Assembly: GCA_963921935.1 (NCBI GenBank)
Contig: OY998185.1
Location: forward strand, 33,510,487 to 33,574,486
DNA from: Galeruca laticollis
Lineage: Eukaryota; Arthropoda; Insecta; Coleoptera; Chrysomelidae
Direction: 5' to 3'
Length of the DNA: 64,000 nucleotides
In this document: one piece after another, positions 21,150 to 33,777 of the stretch
Numbering within the stretch: the stretch's first letter is position 1
How the letters are laid out: the number at the start of each line of letters is the position of its first letter
Notes under the pieces: generated by a model
The model's input: the letters and a program-made list of their open reading frames with translations, nothing else
Databases searched by the model: none
Told to the model about the DNA's origin: nothing
Position numbers and translations under genes: made by a program

Positions 21150-22574
21150 TGAAGAATTGTAGACTTTTTCAGTATCCACAATTATTCCACTGGATATTTA
21201 TTTGTACGACTTTACCTTTCACTGTAAATAGCAGGAATACCATTTTTCATTCCTTTCCAACCGCATACATCAACCCTTAACCCACCATATTTTTCAGGGT
21301 TTATCATAAATCTTTTTATCATTCTCACTTATGAAAGTTCAGGTCACAGTTTTCAATTTTTTTTTCTAAATTAGTTATTCCGATCGTTCTAGGTAATTAA
21401 AGCTACATAAACTAAATACAAGCAAACACAGAACCCCTCACATCTACGTAAAAACGTCAGATTTAACATAATTTAGTAAAATTTTGACGTTATCGTAAAA
21501 AATGGTGTTTTTCACTTGTACAACAGTCATATTTATACAGAATGGTTCATTAACAATTATCCATATAATAACTGGAGAAACCTTATCACAAAAGATGAAG
21601 ATTCGAGAGCACTTCAGTAAAATATTCCTTCTTACTGAGATCTAGGGTGTTATATCTTAAATATTTGAAATGATTGTAGTCCATTGTTTTCACACCTCCC
21701 ACTTTTTATATATTAGGATACTTCAATTATTGGTAAAATATAATTTTCGTCTATCACTAGAGGCATGCGGTAGGGGTAAATACTTATTTTCCCCCCTACG
21801 CCACTATCGTTAAAATGATTTCAGCATGTTTTTTCGATACTCCGTTACTTTCTACGTAAATATTAACCTCCTGTCTCTATGCGATACAGTACGAAGTTTT
21901 CAAGTTATTCGAGATTAAAGGAATGTTTATAATACCCAATTTTATTTTATCTCTTATTTCGCACTAGTCAACACTATTTTACTAATTTGGTTATGAAATT
22001 TATAAGTTTTAGTTGATTCCATCTCAAATGATCTTCTCATATTGATGTTTATCAAATTTTCACTCTAAGATGATATACATTAAAAACTATTATTTTTATT
22101 CTATCCCAATGGACGCTTTTGGTTATAGCGGAAATATGTTAGCACTACAGTATATTTTTTAGGTTTACTGTATCCAGATAGAACATCTAAGTCCTAGAGA
22201 TGAGCACACTCACTTTTGCTGGTGTTTCGGTTAAAAACAAAGATAAGCGGCGCAAATAGGTACTATCTTCGTAATAAAATAATTTTTTATTTGTTTTATG
22301 ATAAATTGAAATTTATCTGCCTCCATTTTTCATAAATTGAAAGTACCTATTTACGACTTGAAAACCGTGAAAACACGGATAAGCTAAAAAGCAACTATGA
22401 TAATTTGAAGGTTCACAATAACGCAAAAATTATCTTGCGTCGATTTTTTAGTTAAATCTTCAGTTTTTACTAGCAAATTAGATCATTTATTTGAAATTCC
22501 CACCTCTTAAAGGGAGGCGACTGTAGGGCCAAGTGAGAGGAGTTTAAAACAAAACACAAATTGGCGGGCACTAT

Positions 22575-22576
<2 letters not shown>
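21150..22576. other. Unassigned 1.4-kb AT-rich region
   Basis: No gene recognised. A short stem (GGTAGGGG ... CCCCCCTACG) is near 21770-21805. Confidence 0.55.

Positions 22577-22638
<62 letters not shown>
22577..22638. repeat. (AT)n microsatellite at LTR-element insertion site
   Basis: About 30 AT units end exactly where the 5' LTR begins. Confidence 0.95.
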
Positions 22639-22640
<2 letters not shown>

Positions 22641-24645
22641 AACCAGATATCATAGATCGTAAGAGAATTAGTACTATTAAAATATGTTGCTAGTATTAAA
22701 ATATATGAAAATAATATAATTTAAGAAAATAAGTAAAAAGGAAACACTTTTCTTAATTTAAACAACATATCAAATAAAGATATATTAAATAATAGCCTAT
22801 AACAATATAATAAATAATGAATTACTTCAATATTAATACAAAATATAGAGATTGCCTAACCAATGTAATGATGTAAATAAAGTTGCCTAAGACGAAGAAT
22901 AATTTCCATACCATAACCAGCTGTTCACCTAAAAAGAAACAATTATATAGTCAAGTCAAGAGAATATTAGATATAAGTAGTTACATTAGAATACAAATAT
23001 TATTATAGATAATTCATCATAATCATTAATTTAAGAATAAAAAAACAAATACAAATATTGAATGGAATAGAATTCAATAGATTTTCATCGATAAACAAAT
23101 AATGACCTATATACAAATGATATATGGTAAATAAAATAAACGTTGAATCAATAAATAGAAATTTGTTAAAGTTTATTATAAATAATATAATGCAAAGCGT
23201 TTAGACAAATAACATAAGAGAATTTATATTTATAATGAATATGAGTGTAACAATGATATACTATCAATAACAATATTGGATGTTGTACCATTTAAATGTA
23301 TCTATGTATAACCAATTTTAATTTAGTTGTATGATGAAAAAACTCATAGGAACTCTATAAATGAACTAATTATGTAAAAGAGTGTATGTATGAAATTTTT
23401 TAATAAGTGATAGAAGTTTCAATTATCTGATTGCAAAAGACAATATCTTATTGGTTATAAAATATGACAGAACAAATTGTGAATCAATAAATAAACTTTG
23501 AAATAGTGACCTGAAAAAGAACAAAAGACTGTTTGTTGAAAAAAGTAGAGAATCGAGGGGACGCTTAAATAAGAAGGGAAGCTGGTGTCAAGAAGCGAGG
23601 AGTGTGTGTGATGGTGTTCCTGAAATTTCAAGAAATTCCCGGTTTAACACATTTAAACCTATAAAGTACTATTAAATACAATCTTAGTAATACTCACAGT
23701 CAATTGTATCAAGTTTTTCGGCAAGAATTTATGAAATTTTCATCAATTTTGGTTTTTTGGAACTTCAGCGGAGTGTTCCTGGGATCCAGAGACTTTCATC
23801 CCAATTCAAGAGCAACAGGTCAGTGTTTTTAAATCATTATTGGCCAATAATCAGTGTAAAAACTCAAAATACTCAATTAAGTACTTAATTTCCTAAAATT
23901 GATAAACTTTTGCAAATATGATCGATCTGAAAAAGAAAGAAACAGACTTTGTATAGTGAATTCATTGCATAAATCGTTAAATTTAATAAAAGGCCGAATT
24001 TTCAATAAATTAAAATATTTACTTACGCCATCTTGTAATTGCATAAATCTGGTGATTGAAATTTCATAATGTAATAACTATTTCCATCTGTATATAATTT
24101 CTATTTTTCTATCTATGTATATAACAATTTTCTTTCCACAGCAATTTGTATCATATATAACTATGATTTATATATAAATTCTTTTATGTGTTTGAACCAT
24201 TTACTTGTTTGCATCTTCAATAAACTTTGTATAATATGAATAGATGCTTCTTACGTATCAGAATTGTTCGTTTTATGTTGAAGCGCATGACTAGTTTTTC
24301 ACGCATGCGCATTGATGAAATTATCAAAATAAATAAGTAGATACAATATAACCATTGGCGTCGCACATTATTTTTATCAAATATAAAATATTGCATTGAA
24401 AATTAAATCTATTTCAAATAATGTGTTTTCTTTTTATTTAAACAATTACAACAATATAATAAGCCAGGACTCAAAGAGAAAAAGGATTTCATGCTCCCGA
24501 ATTAATAAATAGATAATAAATATAACAACTATTTAAAAAAACAATAACTGAGCTAGCCAAACGAAATAAAAATTCTAAATAATAAACATCAACATTTAAA
24601 TTGCATAAAAAAAAGTAAGTAAATAATTCAAAATATATTAATAAT
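22639..24645 (+). repeat. 5' LTR, about 2.0 kb
   Basis: Starts TGAACCAGATATC. The first about 1.3 kb is matched by the 3' copy. The right limit is set by the primer-binding-like site at 24646 and is less sure; a shorter PBS-like TTGGCGTCGCAC also occurs at 24354. It contains the block CCAGGACTCAAAGAGA at 24465, shared with 61650. Confidence 0.6.
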
Positions 24646-24665
24646 TGTCACCCAAAACGTGGGGC
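24646..24665 (+). other. Degenerate tRNA-Lys primer-binding site
   Basis: TGTCACCCAAAACGTGGGGC resembles TGGCGCCCAACGTGGGGC, the complement of the 3' end of insect tRNA-Lys(CTT) as I recall it, with two substitutions and two extra A. Confidence 0.5.
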
Positions 24666-24720
24666 GTTTTAAAAAAAAATAGGAAGCATTTAAAATTTAA
24701 AACCCAATTAAAATATCAAC

Positions 24721-25995
24721 ATGGAAAGAAAAAGTACACTGAGAGATGGAAACCAGGAGTATAGGAGACAGGAAACGCAAGGAGGAACAGTTACCGATGA
24801 ACAAATATTGCAATTTTTGATTGAGTGGAGGAAAGAAATGAGAGAAGATATGAGAAAGTGGGATGACAAAAGAAGAAAAGATAGGAAAACTATGGTAAAA
24901 GATTTTAACCGAGTAGAGGGGAACATTGATGGTAATATGGATAGTAACAAGGATAACATAAATGTGGGAACGATTGGTAAGGAGGACAAGATTAATGAAA
25001 ATATGAACAATATGAGGGGAGATTTGAAAGCGACTATAAATAAAAATACTGATATGATGGAACCGAAAACAAGTAATAATTTGGAAAATAAAAGTGATGA
25101 TATGAAACCAGGAAATATTAAGGAACTCAAGGAGAACCAGGAAGAATTTAAGAATGAACAATTTAGAAGGCAAATAGATGAAGTTAACTTAGATATGGAG
25201 GATCAAAATAAAAACTTGAAAATAGAACCAAAAGAAAGCGGAATCAAAATGGAAGAAAATTTACCAGGAACTATACAAACAAAAATATCAAAACAAACTA
25301 GTAATATAACAAATAACTATGAACGGAATGAAATTAGAAATTATGGAAATGGGAATTTTGAAAAAGAAGAAATTTCAATGGAAATTAAGAATATTGAGAA
25401 GAATAATCAGGAATTAACAAATATCACTAAGGGTACAGAAGAAAAGGAAACTGGAGAAATGGAATACATAAGATTACAGGAACAAGCGATTGACGAGGAA
25501 AATCAACATTTCCAAGAAAAAGTAAATAAAGAAATCACAAATTTAAATGGTATAATAGAAAGATCAACAGGCATATGTACTAGAAGAAGTGGAATAATGG
25601 ATAGACAAATTAACAGAGGAATAGAAGAAATGAACCGGAGAATCAAGGACACAGTAGAAGAAATAGACGATAGTATAAGAAGAAATGAAGGACGTATAGG
25701 ATGCTCAGGAAATTTTTATAACAATAATAATGTAGTAATTGAAGTAATATCTAACAACAACATGACGATAAATTACACAAAAGCTTTCTTTAGAATAATA
25801 AATAGTAAAATTGATAATATGGAAGAATTTAAAATGCAAATTTTAATGGATTCATGGGAAGAAATTTATGAGATATGGGGCAACAAAGTTGAAAAGGATA
25901 CAGTAGAGAATAGACAGACGCTTCAGAAACTTATCGAGATTCAAACAACAGGAGAAGAAAACAAGAAAAAGGTTAGAAAAAGAAAAGCAAATTGA
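24721..25995 (+). CDS. gag: Gag-like, highly charged coiled-coil protein
   Basis: 424 codons from ATG, uninterrupted, starting 56 bases after the PBS. Composition is dominated by Glu, Lys, Asn, Ile and Met, with extended coiled-coil potential over residues about 35-330. The last 95 residues (INYTKAFFRIINSKIDNMEEF ...) resemble the capsid start of the gag at the window's right end (HPKIFLNIIKNRTRNIRQFEDY). There is no CCHC knuckle and the C-terminus is short and basic (KKKVRKRKAN). The family's full capsid is not present, so this is a Gag lacking most of its capsid C-terminal domain. Confidence 0.65.
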   Translation: MERKSTLRDGNQEYRRQETQGGTVTDEQILQFLIEWRKEMREDMRKWDDKRRKDRKTMVKDFNRVEGNIDGNMDSNKDNINVGTIGKEDKINENMNNMRGDLKATINKNTDMMEPKTSNNLENKSDDMKPGNIKELKENQEEFKNEQFRRQIDEVNLDMEDQNKNLKIEPKESGIKMEENLPGTIQTKISKQTSNITNNYERNEIRNYGNGNFEKEEISMEIKNIEKNNQELTNITKGTEEKETGEMEYIRLQEQAIDEENQHFQEKVNKEITNLNGIIERSTGICTRRSGIMDRQINRGIEEMNRRIKDTVEEIDDSIRRNEGRIGCSGNFYNNNNVVIEVISNNNMTINYTKAFFRIINSKIDNMEEFKMQILMDSWEEIYEIWGNKVEKDTVENRQTLQKLIEIQTTGEENKKKVRKRKAN

Positions 25996-27110
25996 ATAGT
26001 ATGACTTGAGAACAGGAATGAAATTTGGAGACGAAAATGCAATTCAATGGAAAAGGGGAAGGATACAGAAATTAAGTCGAAATAAAGAATGTACATAGAA
26101 TTTATCAATAATGAGTAATCCAATTATAAGTCATGTATATAAATTATTTATATATGATGTTATGTTACGAATAATACTTGAAAAAAGGAAATGATAGTCA
26201 TAAGGATAGATTTAAAATTTAATATTAGGTAGTGTACAAAGAGAAAGTAGATATTAGACAGAGTTTTGTTTTCCATTTGGCAGCTGGTGATCCAATTAAA
26301 TTCATCACGATTGTTTCTTCAGAACCTAAAAAAAATAAATATAATATAATATAAAGAAAAATTTATTAGGTAAAACTTATAATTAACACATTTTAAAAAA
26401 ATTTGAGTATGGCAAATCAATATATATAGCAAATAAAGGAAACAATTTATGAGAGAAACTGGTTTACATAGAATGAAACTATTAAAGAATATAGGATAGA
26501 GGGGATAAAATAAGAATAACTCAAGTATCAAATAGGAGTTCACATTTTTTAAATAAGGAAATAAGATGTAAGTAATAAAGGATAGGAAAGGATAATAATG
26601 AATGATATTGATTAAAAATATAGGAGGTAATGTTTAATGTCAATTAGAATCTTATAGATTACTTGAAAATACAGGAAGGAATAAGGAAGTTGATATTGAT
26701 ATATATGAATTTAAGAAATAATTAATTATATTGAATAATGAATATTGAAAAGAAATATGATATGAGGAGTATATAGAAGTATAATGTAATTACAAAGAAA
26801 TAAGTTGATATATAAGTGGATGTTAGTAATAAATGATAATAGAGAAGTATTATATGAAGTAATATTAAAAATATAATTTGACATTGATCTTAATCAAGTG
26901 TATTTTAAGGAAAGAATTGGGAGACAGTTGAAAGAAATAGGTTGTAGTAGAAAATATGTGAACAAATATTTGAGAAACAAAGTTAAAGAAAGTAAGATTA
27001 TGCCATAAAATTGTTAATTTTTTTCTGAATAAAATAAAATCAATCATTTATAATAAGAAAATTGAAATTTAAATAAATATCCAGGGTATGGATATCATTT
27101 AAATTTAAAT
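25996..27110 (+). other. Non-coding interior of the gag-only element
   Basis: AT-rich with stops in all frames. A CTTCAGAACCTAAAAAAAA stretch at about 26318-26336 resembles CTGTTCACCTAAAAAG in the LTR (22921) and TTCAAAACCTAAAA at 59956, so part may be LTR-derived. No pol motif found. Confidence 0.55.
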
Positions 27111-27111
27111 T

Positions 27112-27121
27112 TGAGGGGAAT
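27112..27121 (+). other. Polypurine tract
   Basis: GAGGGGAA(T) immediately before the 3' LTR; absent before the 5' copy, which follows (AT)n. Confidence 0.75.
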
Positions 27122-28156
27122 TGAACCAGATATCATAGATCGTAAGAGAATTAGTACTATTAAAATATGTTGCTAGTATTAAAATATATGAAAATATATA
27201 TAGTCAAGTCAAGAGAATATTAGATATAAGTAGTTACATTAGAATACAAATATTATTATAGATAATTCATCATAATCATTAATTTAAGAATAAAAAAACA
27301 AATACAAATATTGAATAGAATAGAATTCAATAGATTTTCATCGATAAACAAATAATGACATATATACAAATGATATATGGTAAATAAAATAAACGTTGAA
27401 TCAATAAATAGAAATTTGTTAAAGTTTATTATAAATAATATAATGCAAAGAGTTTAGACAAATAACATAAGAGAATTTATATTTATAATGAATATGAGTG
27501 TAACAATGATATACTATCAATAACAATATTGGATGTTGTACCATTTAAATGTATCTATGTATAACCAATTTTAATTTAGTTGTATGATGAAAAAACTCAT
27601 AGGAACTCTATAAATGAACTAATTATGTAAAAGAGTGTACGTATGAAATTTTTTAATAAGTGATAGAAGTTTCAATTATCTGATTGCAAAAGACAATATC
27701 TTATTGGTTATAAAATATGACAGAACAAATTGTGAATCAATAAATAAACTTTGAAATAGTGACCTGAAAAAGAACAAAAGACTGTTTGTTGAAAAAAGTA
27801 GAGAATCGAGGGGACGCTTAAATAAGAAGGGAAGCTGGTGTCAAGAAGCGAGGAGTGTGTGTGATGGTGTTACTCACAGTCAATTGTATCAAGTTTTTCG
27901 GCAAGAATTTATGAAATTTTCATCAATTTTGGTTTTTTGGAACTTCAGCGGAGTGTTCCTGAGATCCAGAGACTTTCATCCCAATTCAAGAGCAACAGAT
28001 CAGTGTTTTTAAATCATTATTGGCCAATAATCAGTGTAAAAACTCAAAATACTCAATTAAGTACTTAATTTCATAAATTGATAAACTTTTGCAAATATGA
28101 TCGATCTGAAAAAGAAAGAAACAGACTTTGTATAGTGAATTCATTGCATAAATCGT
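27122..28156 (+). repeat. 3' LTR, truncated
   Basis: Matches 22639-23977 at high identity, with two deletions relative to the 5' copy: about 245 bp (corresponding to about 22706-22950) and about 75 bp (corresponding to about 23617-23690). Matching stops at CATAAATCGT. Confidence 0.85.
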
Positions 28157-28164
28157 AACAAATA

Positions 28165-28753
28165 TGTAACAAGCGGTTAGTTATTGATCCCTTGAAACTG
28201 GCTATGATGTATTACTGACGTATTCGAGCGATAGTATCAGCGGCTTTCCAACAAAATCTCGATTAATCGACCATTAAATGTTGGAACATCCTTGGATATT
28301 TGGAACGTGAAAAATTGATATGATATTGCAATATCCAATTTTAATAGAACACCGGTCATCTGTGGAGATTCAGCATATTTCAGCATGGATTGTTTATTCT
28401 GTTAAGCGAGTATTACGTTTGTATATACATAGAAGGTACGACATCATGTATTCAATTTATAAATGTGTAATCTATCAATAATAAATTGAACGTAAATTAA
28501 CAACAAAATAGTTTAATAATTGAATATTATCAATCGTATTCGTTAACAGTTGAAACTTATCTGTTTTCATAAATTTGTATCTAAAAAACTGATTTCAAAT
28601 TATAGATTTCCTTTTGAAAATCTTATTTCCAAAATCGATTTTATGAACTTTATTGTTACAAAAGAATTTACAATATACGATATATAAATGCGTTGAATAT
28701 GAATGTACAAGAAGCTAGCGAGATGTTAACAAGAAGTAGTTTTACAAGTTACA
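28165..28753 (-). repeat. Putative 3' LTR of the errantivirus
   Basis: Lies just beyond the env stop and is bounded by inverted TGTAAC...GTTACA words. No second copy exists in the window and no clear purine tract is seen, so this is tentative. Confidence 0.3.
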
Positions 28754-28785
28754 AAGCATTTGGTTTTATTAAATATAAACGCTGA

Positions 28786-30480
28786 TTAAGCAATATTCAA
28801 TCTTCTCATCTTTCGCCATGAGCGTACTTTCTGTGCATATAACTCCTCCATCCTTTTTGGTTCTGAGCTTCTTTCTTCTAACAGGATTTCTTCTTTCTTG
28901 CTTTGTTCTCGTCTTTTTCTGTTTCGTATGTATCTTCTTATCAAATAAAATATTGCTAAAGCAGAAATAATGATTATTATTATTAAAAATGTACTAATTA
29001 TTGTAGGTGTTTTTGAAATTTCCGCTTCTTCGATAGGTTTGATATTTCTTGCGATTTGATTAATTTCGTAGAGGCCGTCAAAGTCGATTTCGTTAAGTTT
29101 GGAGAATGAAACGTCTGAGCTTTCAAAAATGTTGAATCCCATTTGGGTAGAATAATTGATTTGCCTTTTTGAATTTGTATGTTGTGTGAAAATATTTCGT
29201 CTTCTACTTGAATTTTCATGAATTCTGATGATTGGTGGTTGATTTATTTCTAAGTGTTGATCTGATGTACATTTGGATATTACTTATATTGCAAGATTTG
29301 GAATAATTAGTATTTCGTTGTTGGTTATTTGTTCCACAATAGATTCTTGGAGGTTCGCATCAGTGGCGTAGCAATGTGTTGGTGTGTTGTCTTTGGATTT
29401 TAATTCTTGTCGGCAATAGTACTTCTCTTCTAATATTGGACATTCTTTCTCAATTAGCGTCACTTCTGTAGCTTTGGCCAAGTATGGTTGAAGAGAGATG
29501 AACATTTTGTGATTTTGTATGATAGGATAAAGGTGATAGAATTCTGCTGTTTCGGGATTTAATATGGGTACATGGATGGCAAAAATTATTTTGGAATTAG
29601 AGAAGGTTACTTGTGAACCCAGAAAAATATAATAATGTTAAAGCATTTTTAAATTTCGGAATTGGTTCCCCTTTGTAAATTGATCGTGAGTATTCTATCA
29701 TTTCTAAAATTTCTTGACTGGATATGACTAAGTTGTGAATTGAGTTAAATTTGAAAAAGGTAATAGCATTTTCGATATCATCTATGTATGTAATTAAGTT
29801 TTGACAATCTAGATTAATCTGTGAAATTGTGCTGTAGAAAATAATGAAATTATTTAAGTTTATTATTTTACTTTCTATAGAAATTCTTCTAGACTATCTT
29901 GGAGCTTTTGTTGATTTTGCCATGAAGTTGTGAGATATATGTTATAAGGGTTTATAAATTTTTTGTTTAAATATATCTGTAAATTAGTTTCGTGGATTAT
30001 TTGTTTTTGAATTTGTTGTAAAATAGTAATTGCTTTATCGTATCTTTCTTCGTCATCTGAATCAAGATTTCCAAAAAGCCACTTATTGATTTTACCTATG
30101 TCATTTGTTACCCCTCTCTTTTGTCTGACATGGGGGTAAATATTTTCTGATTTCCTGTCTAATGTGTTTATCACATTTTTTGTTCTCTCCATCATTTGCT
30201 CTGCTAACCTATGGTACGATATAGGATTTGTTGCGTTACTAACTATTAAATTATCTCTTAAAGTATAAAAATATTATTTTACGGTTTCTATTTGCTTAAC
30301 TACTTCTCTTAAATCTATATAATATATAAATGTATGCTTAGTGTAAATTGATTTACAGGGTCCTAAACTAATGGGTAGTAGAGGGTTATCTATTTTAATC
30401 ACTTGTATATCTTCTGTCCGGCATCTCGTTTGGAGAATCAGGAATACCAGTATGATTGTTGTCAAGGTGATTTTCATCAT
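28786..30480 (-). pseudogene. env: Errantivirus env, broken into several frames
   Basis: Minus-strand segments in order: a signal peptide (MMKITLTTIILVFLILQTRC, 30480) followed by NPLLPISLGPC; the furin site RQKR at about 30110 followed by GVTNDIGKINKWLFGNLDSD (fusion subunit); a Cys-rich region near 29284-29505 (CPILEEKYYC); and a membrane anchor IISTFLIIIIIISALAIFYL near 28935-28995 with a long basic tail ending at 28786. Frameshifts lie near 30270, 29870, 29280 and 29000. It carries the signal peptide that the env at 6219 lacks. Confidence 0.8.
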
Positions 30481-30499
30481 CCTGTAACAATATTGGAGG

Positions 30500-31740
30500 A
30501 TTAAATTTTGGTTTTCTAATTATATTTTTGTGGTAGTTTCCCTTGTTAGTTTCTAGTATTATGCCAGAGTCTTTTATTATTTCTGCTTTTTTAAGTTTGG
30601 GAAGTTTTTGTCTCTAAATTTTGTTTGAATGTATGCCGTATTTTGATTAGTATACGTAGGTGCGTCAGATCTTTTTTCGTTTCGTTTATTGATTATTTCC
30701 TCTTTGGTTTGAGTGTTTTTCTCGTGAATTGTTTCTTAAAGATCTCTGGAGGATTCTTTATGATTTTGAACATAGTGTGATAGAACTAAGTGATCATTTA
30801 GATCGAAAGAGTCTGGGTTATTGATGTCTCCTTTTATTATTTCAAAGGGGGTAAATTTCGTATCAGAATGAATGGAATTATTGTAAGAGATAGTTGAATG
30901 TTTTATTAATTGATCAGGAGTAAGGTCTCTATTAGATTCTCGGAGACATCTGAAATGTTCAATTAAGCTGGAGTGAAAACGTTCAACAGGAGAGTTAGAA
31001 TTGCTGTTTTTAGCTGTTGTGTAATGGAGTTCTATTTTATGAAGTTTACAGAAATATTGTAAGTCATTATTTTCAAATTATGAACCACAATCGGCGGTAA
31101 TCTTGTATGGAAGGCCATGATGAGTTATGTATCTCAATATATTTTTGACGATAGATACACCTTGGGATTGGATACGCTTCTCCATAGCGGGAGAATGCAT
31201 CAATTATCGTTAAATATGCGTGATTGGATATTTTGAAAACGTCAATATGGATATGATCGAAAGGCTTGGCAGCTGTAGGAGTGAGATTGAATTTAATTAA
31301 TGGGGGATTTCTGTCTTATTTATTTTTTTGACATATTTCACAATTGTTTACGAAATTTTCTATGTCTTCCGACATTTTAGGCCAATAGTGTATTGAACTA
31401 AGTGAAGCCTTAAGTTCCTTTATTCCTCTGTGTCCTTTTTTGAACACATGATTATATTCTAATTTTTGGTTTTGTTCTTCTAGCGTTAAAACGTCTTGTA
31501 ATATTTTTGTACAGTGTATAAATTTGAATGAATTGTTTTTAAAAAATTTCTGTACAGTTGAAATGAATTTTTCAGATTTGAGAGGTTCTCTAAAATAAAG
31601 CGCATATAATTGTTTCGGGTCAATAAACTCTTTGACAAACGGTTATATTTTATTCCAAATCTCGTCGAGACAATACAACGAATGATATCCGTGTGTTTTA
31701 AAAACATTTTTCACGTTTAGTTTTAATTTCGCTTACCTCG
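30500..31740 (-). pseudogene. pol: Integrase relic
   Basis: On the minus strand scattered blocks match errantivirus integrase: a zinc-domain C-x2-C region near 31320-31340, a core region with HGLPYKI-TADCGS-like order near 31080-31120, and ALVQF/HSTIS-like blocks near 30880. Many frameshifts; no open frame above about 70 codons. Confidence 0.5.
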
Positions 31741-33300
31741 CCGCATGTAATTGATACTTGATTTTTGTATGAGTTTAAAGATTTGTTTGAGATTGGTATT
31801 TCGAGAATTGGATCCACTAACGATGTATGAATTGTTTCCAAGTCAGTGTCGTCCGGTATAGGATTATTGTTTGGTGGTACTATTTGAATGTCTGATAATA
31901 TATCAGTTTTTTTATTGTTTCCTAAAATATTGTTAACGTCATCTGTTGATAAATTAGGTAATGGATTAATTTGTTCTGGAGTTAATTCTGTTTGAGTTAG
32001 TGGAGAATTTATATTCTCAATTTCTCTCTGAATTATAGAGTCAAGATTGTCAATGTTTACGTGTAATGAGTCTGTTTCAAAAGCGTTAAGGTCACAATTG
32101 GATTTTATTCTTGATAAAGCGTCAGCTGCTAAATTAGATTTACCTTTTATGTATTTTATGTTATATTGAAATTCTTCTAATTTCAGTCTCCATCTAACTA
32201 AGCGTGAGTTAGGTTATTTTGAAGAAAACAACCATTGTAAAGGTTTGTGATCTGTTAAGATTAGAAATTCGCGACCGAATAAATAAGGTCTGGAATATTT
32301 ACAATCCCAAACGACTGCTAGTAATTCCTTTTCAATCGTTGAATAGTTAATTTCTGCGCTGTTAAGGGTTCGTGATGCGTATGAAATTGGGTGTCCTTCT
32401 TGAGATAATACAGCTCCGATAGCATAATTTGAAGCATCGGTTGTTAGCTCAAAAGTTTGGTTAAAGTCTGGGTATGCTAATATAGGTTCTGAAGTTAGTA
32501 AATTTTTACATGTATTAAAACAATTAGTAAATTCTTTGGTTTGCTCAATTTTGTTATCCTTTTTTAAACAGTCATAGGTTTGGTTATTTTGGCAAAGTTT
32601 TTTATGAATTAACGATAATAACCCAATAAGCCTAACCTTTTGAGTTATTACATGTCCGAGAAATTCAACTTCTTTGCGGTAAATTCGCATTTGTCTAATT
32701 AAATCTTCAGACGAGTTTCTCTTAATTTGAAAAAAAACTAATTGTAAGTTCTGTATATGTTCTTGAAGACTTGTACTGAAAATTATAATGTCGTCCATAT
32801 ATACCATGCAAATCTTATTTTGGAGTTCCTTCAGGACTTCATCCATTACTCGCTGAAAGGTGGATGGAGAATTCTTTAAGCCGAAAGGCATACGAAGAAA
32901 TTCGTAGTGGCCATTATCGACGCTGAATGCTGTCTTTTCTATAGAATGTTGCGACATCTGAATTTGGTGAAAACCACTTGCCAAATCTAGGATGCTGAAG
33001 TATTGTGCTCTTCCTAGTTTGTCCAGAATATCAGTGATGTTTGGAACGGGGTTTCTATCTTAAATTGTTTTTTCATTGAGTTTCCTGTAGTCGATCACAA
33101 GTCGCCACTTTTGACGTCCCGATGCGTCCATATTTTTGCTTACTATCCAAATTGGCGAGCTCCACGGCGAATATGATGCTCTTATAATCCCTTTGTCCAA
33201 CATTTCATTAACTTGCCGCTGAACTTCTTCTCGGTGTATGTAGGGATACCTATAAGATTTCACATGAACTGGGATCTCGTCGGTAGTTCTAATTGCATGT
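31741..33300 (-). pseudogene. pol: RT and RNase H
   Basis: RT begins PYIHREEVQRQVNEMLDKGI and runs through WRLVIDYRKLNEKTI to a TAA at 33060-33062 (normally Gly). It continues with MASGFHQIQM, FGLKNSPSTFQRVMDE and the intact active site VYMDDIIIF, then RNase H (TDASNYAIGAVLSQEG, TDHKPLQWLFSSK). A second stop at 32214 interrupts before the SRLVRWRLKLEEFQ and AADALSRI blocks, which remain readable. Two premature stops plus a frame slip in the thumb region. Confidence 0.8.
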
Positions 33301-33463
33301 TTGATTTTTGACGTAAATGTTAATGGATCACCTGGTTTTAAAAAAATATCGGAAAATTTTCGACATATTTTAGTAATACTGTCTTTTTTTCGGAGTTCAT
33401 ATGATTGGTCCGTATTAGGTTATTTACATCTAATTTTTGATTGTTACTATTTACATTTTGTTT

Positions 33464-33760
33464 TTAATTGGTTTTATTGATATAATCAAAGTTATGTATC
33501 TCAAATTGTTGAGATACGAATGGTTGAGCGAGAATTGGTTTATTTGAAACTATAGAAATTGTTTGATCACCTTCATTGATTATTTCAACTATCGCGTAAC
33601 CATTTCTAGCTATTGTTAGAGTTTCAGGAATATAAAGTTCACCTAAGAACATTTCATTATTTGAAATATTTCCGTCAGTTATACTCACAGGTAGAGATTT
33701 CCATAGTTTGAAAAAGCGTGGAACTGTAGTCACGAAACAAGTAGTCCATATTATCAACAA
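33464..33760 (-). pseudogene. pol: Protease-RT linker region
   Basis: The peptide ELYIPETLTIARNGYAIVEI ... DQTISIVSNKP matches the beta-rich segment between protease and RT in errantivirus pol. The protease active site itself is not seen; the element is truncated just upstream at about 33777. Confidence 0.45.
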
Positions 33761-33777
33761 TCCATAGGTTAAGCTAA

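Larger units (their letters stand above)
22639..28156 (+). mobile_element. Non-autonomous gag-only LTR (Gypsy-type) element
   Basis: Direct LTR copies at 22639 and 27122 bracket a primer-binding-like site, one gag-like ORF and about 1.1 kb of non-coding AT-rich sequence. There is no protease, RT, RNase H or integrase. The left end abuts (AT)n; a purine tract GAGGGGAA precedes the right LTR. The right LTR is cut short at about 28156, where another element begins. Non-autonomy is inferred from absence of pol. Confidence 0.75.
28157..33777 (-). mobile_element. Decayed errantivirus (protease linker, RT/RNase H, integrase, env)
   Basis: Minus-strand pol-env fragment in the order expected of an errantivirus. 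It lacks gag and a 5' LTR. It joins the truncated 3' LTR of the gag-only element on the left and an oppositely oriented integrase tail on the right, so both junctions look like insertions or rearrangements. Confidence 0.8.

Noticed and set aside
24354..24372. TTGGCGTCGCAC as the primer-binding site of the gag-only element
   Set aside because: It matches the tRNA-Lys site only over the first few bases; the site at 24646 matches over its whole length apart from small changes and is adjacent to gag.
24697..25173. Hydrophobic minus-strand ORFs opposite the gag
   Set aside because: Antisense of a Lys/Glu-rich gag; always look hydrophobic.
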